A stretch of DNA of 64,000 nucleotides, from assembly GCF_020618775.1 (NCBI RefSeq), contig NZ_JAESVB010000001.1:558001-622000 (forward strand). The letters are read 5' to 3'. Numbering within the stretch: position 1 is the stretch's first letter; each line of letters starts with the position of its first letter. Made by a program: the position numbers and the translations under genes. The DNA is from Acidisoma silvae. Its GTDB lineage: Bacteria; Pseudomonadota; Alphaproteobacteria; Acetobacterales; Acetobacteraceae. The notes under the pieces are model-generated. The model was given only the letters and a program-made list of their open reading frames with translations. It ran no database searches and was not told the DNA's origin. This document shows positions 61,350 to 64,000 of this stretch, in pieces.

Positions 61350-62114
61350 TCACCGCCCCAGATACACGTCGATCACCTTCGGATCGGCGCTGACATGATC
61401 AAGCGTTCCTTCCGACAGCACCGAACCTTCGTGCAGCACCGTCACCTTCACGCCGAGTGCGCGCACGAAGGTCATGTCATGTTCCACGACGACGACGGAG
61501 CGCGTGCGGTTGATGTCGCGCAGCAAATGCGCGGTCTGTTCCGTCTCGGCATCCGTCATGCCGGCGACCGGCTCATCCACCAGCAGCAGTTCCGGGTCCT
61601 GAGCCAGCAGCATGCCGATTTCCAGCCACTGCTTCTGCCCGTGCGACAGATTGGCGGCGCGGCGATGACGATGATCGGTCAGCCTTATCGTCTCCAGCAG
61701 CTCCGCGATCTTCTCTTCCTCGCTCTTCTGCTTGCGTGCCCGCAGCGTGAACCAGGGGGAGCGATCACCGGCCAGGGCCAGCAGAAGATTGTCCCAGACG
61801 GTATGATTCTCGAAGGTCGTCGGCTTCTGGAATTTCCGCCCGATGCCGAGCTTGGCAATCGCAGGCTCATCCATCTTCGTGAGGTCTGTGGAAGCGCCGA
61901 ACACGACCTGCCCGGTATCGGGCTTGGTCTTTCCGGTGATGATATCCATCATCGTGCTTTTGCCGGCGCCGTTCGGCCCGATCACCGCCCGCATCTCGCC
62001 CTTCGCCAAGGTGAGAGACAGATTGTTGATGGCCTTGAACCCGTCGAAGGTTTTGTTGACGCCGTTGAGATACAGAAGGTCACCGCTGACGGCCCCGATG
62101 GGTTGCGCGTTCAT
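61350..62114 (-). CDS. urtD: Urea ABC transporter ATPase UrtD
   Basis: 254-residue LivG-type ATPase. Seen: Walker A GPNGAGKSTMMDIITGKT, the UrtD-like QKPTTFENHTVWDNLLLAL, signature LSHGQKQWLEIGMLL, Walker B LLLVDEPVAGMTDAE, and VVVVEHDMTFVRALG. It overlaps urtC by 4 bases. Its stop is 15 bases from the right end of the GIY-YIG element. Confidence 0.9.
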   Translation of the reverse strand: MNAQPIGAVSGDLLYLNGVNKTFDGFKAINNLSLTLAKGEMRAVIGPNGAGKSTMMDIITGKTKPDTGQVVFGASTDLTKMDEPAIAKLGIGRKFQKPTTFENHTVWDNLLLALAGDRSPWFTLRARKQKSEEEKIAELLETIRLTDHRHRRAANLSHGQKQWLEIGMLLAQDPELLLVDEPVAGMTDAETEQTAHLLRDINRTRSVVVVEHDMTFVRALGVKVTVLHEGSVLSEGTLDHVSADPKVIDVYLGR

Positions 62115-63286
62115 GCCGTTTTCTCCCCATCCTCGATATCCGCGCCGGCCTCGGCCAGATCAGCCGTCTGGCCGTCGATGGCGGCCAGACCCTGCTTCTC
62201 ATGCGCGGTCGGCAGCGCCGCGTCATTCCCGGTCCGCCGGGCAAAGGTGCCGACAATGCCTTTCGGCAGGAACAGCGTGACGAGAATGAAAAGGCCACCC
62301 AGCGCATAAAGCCAGGCGCCGGGCAGCGCGCCGGTCAGGATCGTCTTGCCGAAATTCACCAGCACCGCGCCGAGGATGGCGCCCGACAGCGTGCCGCGCC
62401 CACCGACCGCGACCCAGATCACCGCTTCGATGGAATTCGCAGGCGCGAATTCGCCGGGATTGATGATACCGACCTGCGGCACGTACAGCGCGCCGCCGAT
62501 GCCGGCGATGACGGCGGACAGAACCCAGACCACAAGCTTGTAGTATTCCGGCCGGTAGCCCAGGAAGCGCGTGCGGCTTTCGGCGTCGCGCACAGCCACC
62601 AGAACCTGCCCGTAGCGGCTGCCCACCAGCCAGCGGGCGAAGAGGAAGGCACCGGCCGTGAAGATAGCCGAAATCACCATCAGCGCCGTCGTCGTGCTGC
62701 TGCGGTTGAGCGGGAAACCGATAATGTCCTTGAAATCGGTCATGCCGTTATTGCCGCCGAAGCCCATGTCGTTGCGGAAAAAGGCCAGCAGCAGCGCATA
62801 GGTCAGCGCCTGGGTGATGATGGAGAGATAGACGCCCGAGACGCGGCTGCGGAAGGCCAGGAAGCCGAAGACGGCGGCCAGGATCGCCGGCACCACCAGC
62901 ACCATCACCATGGCGAAGGGGAACCAGGCGAAACCATGCCAATACCAGGGCAGCTGCTTCCAGCCGATGAAGATCATGAAATCCGGCAGATTGGCATTGG
63001 CATAAACGCCGCGCGCGCCGATCTCGCGCGTCAGATACATGCCCATGCAATAGCCGCCCAGCGCGAAGAAGGCGGCGTGGCCGAGCGTGAGAATGCCAGC
63101 AAAACCCCAGACCAGATCGACGGCAAGTGCCAGCAGGGCGTAGCAGAGATATTTGCCGGCAAGACCGACGACGAAATCCGAGACATGCAGCGCGCTGGTC
63201 GCGGGCGTCGCCAGATTGAGGATGGCAAGGATGATCGCGACGCCGATGATGATGACCGGCGTGAGGGTCAGGGAAAGGCGGGTCAT
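62111..63286 (-). CDS. urtC: Urea ABC transporter permease UrtC
   Basis: 391-residue LivM-type permease with eight or more helices. Seen: LVWGFAGILTLGHAAFFALG, GVYLSIITQALTYALLLAFF, DAESRTRFLGYRPEYYKL, and VGGRGTLSGAILGAVLVNFG. The cytoplasmic tail of about 45 residues is acidic. ATG 63286 overlaps the urtB stop by 4 bases; the longer open frame lies in urtB. Confidence 0.92.
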   Translation of the reverse strand: MTRLSLTLTPVIIIGVAIILAILNLATPATSALHVSDFVVGLAGKYLCYALLALAVDLVWGFAGILTLGHAAFFALGGYCMGMYLTREIGARGVYANANLPDFMIFIGWKQLPWYWHGFAWFPFAMVMVLVVPAILAAVFGFLAFRSRVSGVYLSIITQALTYALLLAFFRNDMGFGGNNGMTDFKDIIGFPLNRSSTTTALMVISAIFTAGAFLFARWLVGSRYGQVLVAVRDAESRTRFLGYRPEYYKLVVWVLSAVIAGIGGALYVPQVGIINPGEFAPANSIEAVIWVAVGGRGTLSGAILGAVLVNFGKTILTGALPGAWLYALGGLFILVTLFLPKGIVGTFARRTGNDAALPTAHEKQGLAAIDGQTADLAEAGADIEDGEKTA

Positions 63287-64000
63287 GCTTCCACCGCCCG
63301 TCCCTTGACGGGGAACAACCCGCGCGGACGCCGCTGAATGAAGAGGATGATCAGGACCAGGACGACGATCTTGCCGAGCACCGCGCCCGCCACCGGCTCC
63401 AGCCCCTTGTTGACGATGCCCAAGGTCATCGCCGCCAGCACGGTACCCCATAGATTGCCGACGCCGCCGAAGACCACGACCATGAAACTGTCGATGATGT
63501 AGTTCTGGCCGAGGTTCGGAGAGACATTGTCGATCTGCGCGAGTGCCACGCCCGCGACGCCCGCAATGCCTGAGCCCAGACCGAAGGTCATGGCATCGAT
63601 CCAGGGCGTGCGGATGCCCATGCTGGCCGCCATGCGGCGGTTCTGCGTCACCGCGCGCATGCGTAAGCCCAGCGGCGTGAAGCGCATCACCGCCATCAGC
63701 CCGCCCACGACCGCGAAGGCGAAGATGATGATGCAAAGCCGGTTGAGCGTGATGGTGAGGCCACCCACCATGAAGAAGCCGCTCATCCAGTCGGGCGTGG
63801 CCACGTTCTGGTTCTCGGCGCCGAAGCCCGAGCGCACGGCCTGTTGCAGCACCAGGCTGAGACCCCAGGTCGCGAGCAGGGTTTCGAGCGGACGGCCGTA
63901 CAGGAAGCGGATCAGGCAGCGTTCGATCAGAATGCCGATGGCGCCAGCGACGACGAAGGCGACCGGGATGGCGACGATGACGCTGGCACCGAAGAGATCC
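63283..64000 (-). CDS. urtB: Urea ABC transporter permease UrtB, 3' part
   Basis: C-terminal 238 residues or so of a LivH-type permease; the frame is open to the window end, so the start lies outside. Seen: IERCLIRFLYGRPLETLLAT, TWGLSLVLQQAVRSGFGAEN, MRFTPLGLRMRAVTQNRRMA, AGVALAQIDNVSPNLGQNYI and VVVFGGVGNLWGTVLAAM. First of the visible urtBCDE genes; urtA is presumably just beyond the window. Confidence 0.9.
   Translation of the reverse strand, partial: DLFGASVIVAIPVAFVVAGAIGILIERCLIRFLYGRPLETLLATWGLSLVLQQAVRSGFGAENQNVATPDWMSGFFMVGGLTITLNRLCIIIFAFAVVGGLMAVMRFTPLGLRMRAVTQNRRMAASMGIRTPWIDAMTFGLGSGIAGVAGVALAQIDNVSPNLGQNYIIDSFMVVVFGGVGNLWGTVLAAMTLGIVNKGLEPVAGAVLGKIVVLVLIILFIQRRPRGLFPVKGRAVEA

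Overview
The window is about 66% GC, gene-dense and free of rRNA and tRNA genes. Gene content and order point to an alphaproteobacterium, most likely of the Acetobacteraceae/Rhodospirillales. Indicators are lptF-lptG-lptD-surA-rsmA, ffs-dnaX-ybaB-recR, sppA-ihfB-lapA-(pyrF)-trpFBA-accD-folC, rpsA-cmk-aroA (class II EPSP synthase), a TIGR02300 protein, a three-subunit FAD/cytochrome c membrane dehydrogenase, and a urea transport/urease cluster. Family calls rest on recognised motifs; no database search was possible.

Layout. 1-9 kb: the end of lpxB, a Gfo/Idh/MocA oxidoreductase, secD-secF, a TPR-glycosyltransferase-like protein, a divergent VOC/WYL-regulator pair, and xthA with an SDR. 9-14 kb: a glycolytic operon (transketolase-like gene, gap, pgk, FAH-family hydrolase) whose transketolase-like product has lost the usual thiamine-diphosphate motifs. 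14-23 kb: a DUF4142 protein and the envelope-assembly operon lptF-lptG-lptD-surA-rsmA. 22-29 kb: nudC, the SRP RNA, dnaX-ybaB-recR, a glycine-zipper lipoprotein, a CsbD protein, bpt, an RDD protein. 29-36 kb: a penicillin-acylase-family enzyme, an alpha/beta hydrolase, speD-speE-crcB and a LysR regulator. 36-40 kb: the membrane dehydrogenase and a toxin-antitoxin pair. 40-52 kb: a long leftward block from aroA-cmk-rpsA through sppA-ihfB and pyrF-trpFBA to accD-folC. 52-54.5 kb: a TIGR02300 protein, a diguanylate cyclase, a cupin. 54.5-64 kb: urtB(partial)CDE and ureDABCEFG, all leftward, with a second toxin-antitoxin pair and a small GIY-YIG gene placed among them.

The most unusual signal is a family of paired palindromes, each half reading GTCAT-(short hairpin)-ATCTWC. 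Three copies (near 8.8, 27.7 and 56.4 kb) are short non-coding pairs. In the fourth (60,963-61,335) the two near-identical halves lie about 370 bp apart as terminal inverted repeats and enclose a GIY-YIG nuclease gene. This looks like an autonomous/non-autonomous mobile palindrome system analogous to REP/RAYT but built on a GIY-YIG nuclease. I know of no name for it, and the proposal is inference from four copies.

How the genes work together: urtBCDE imports urea, ureABC hydrolyses it, and ureDEFG loads nickel. The dehydrogenase trio oxidises a sugar or sugar acid in the periplasm and feeds electrons to the respiratory chain. The lpt and sur genes build the outer membrane. No gene-free stretch exceeds about 300 bases; the longest, between cmk and rpsA, is 267 bases and holds the probable rpsA promoter and leader.
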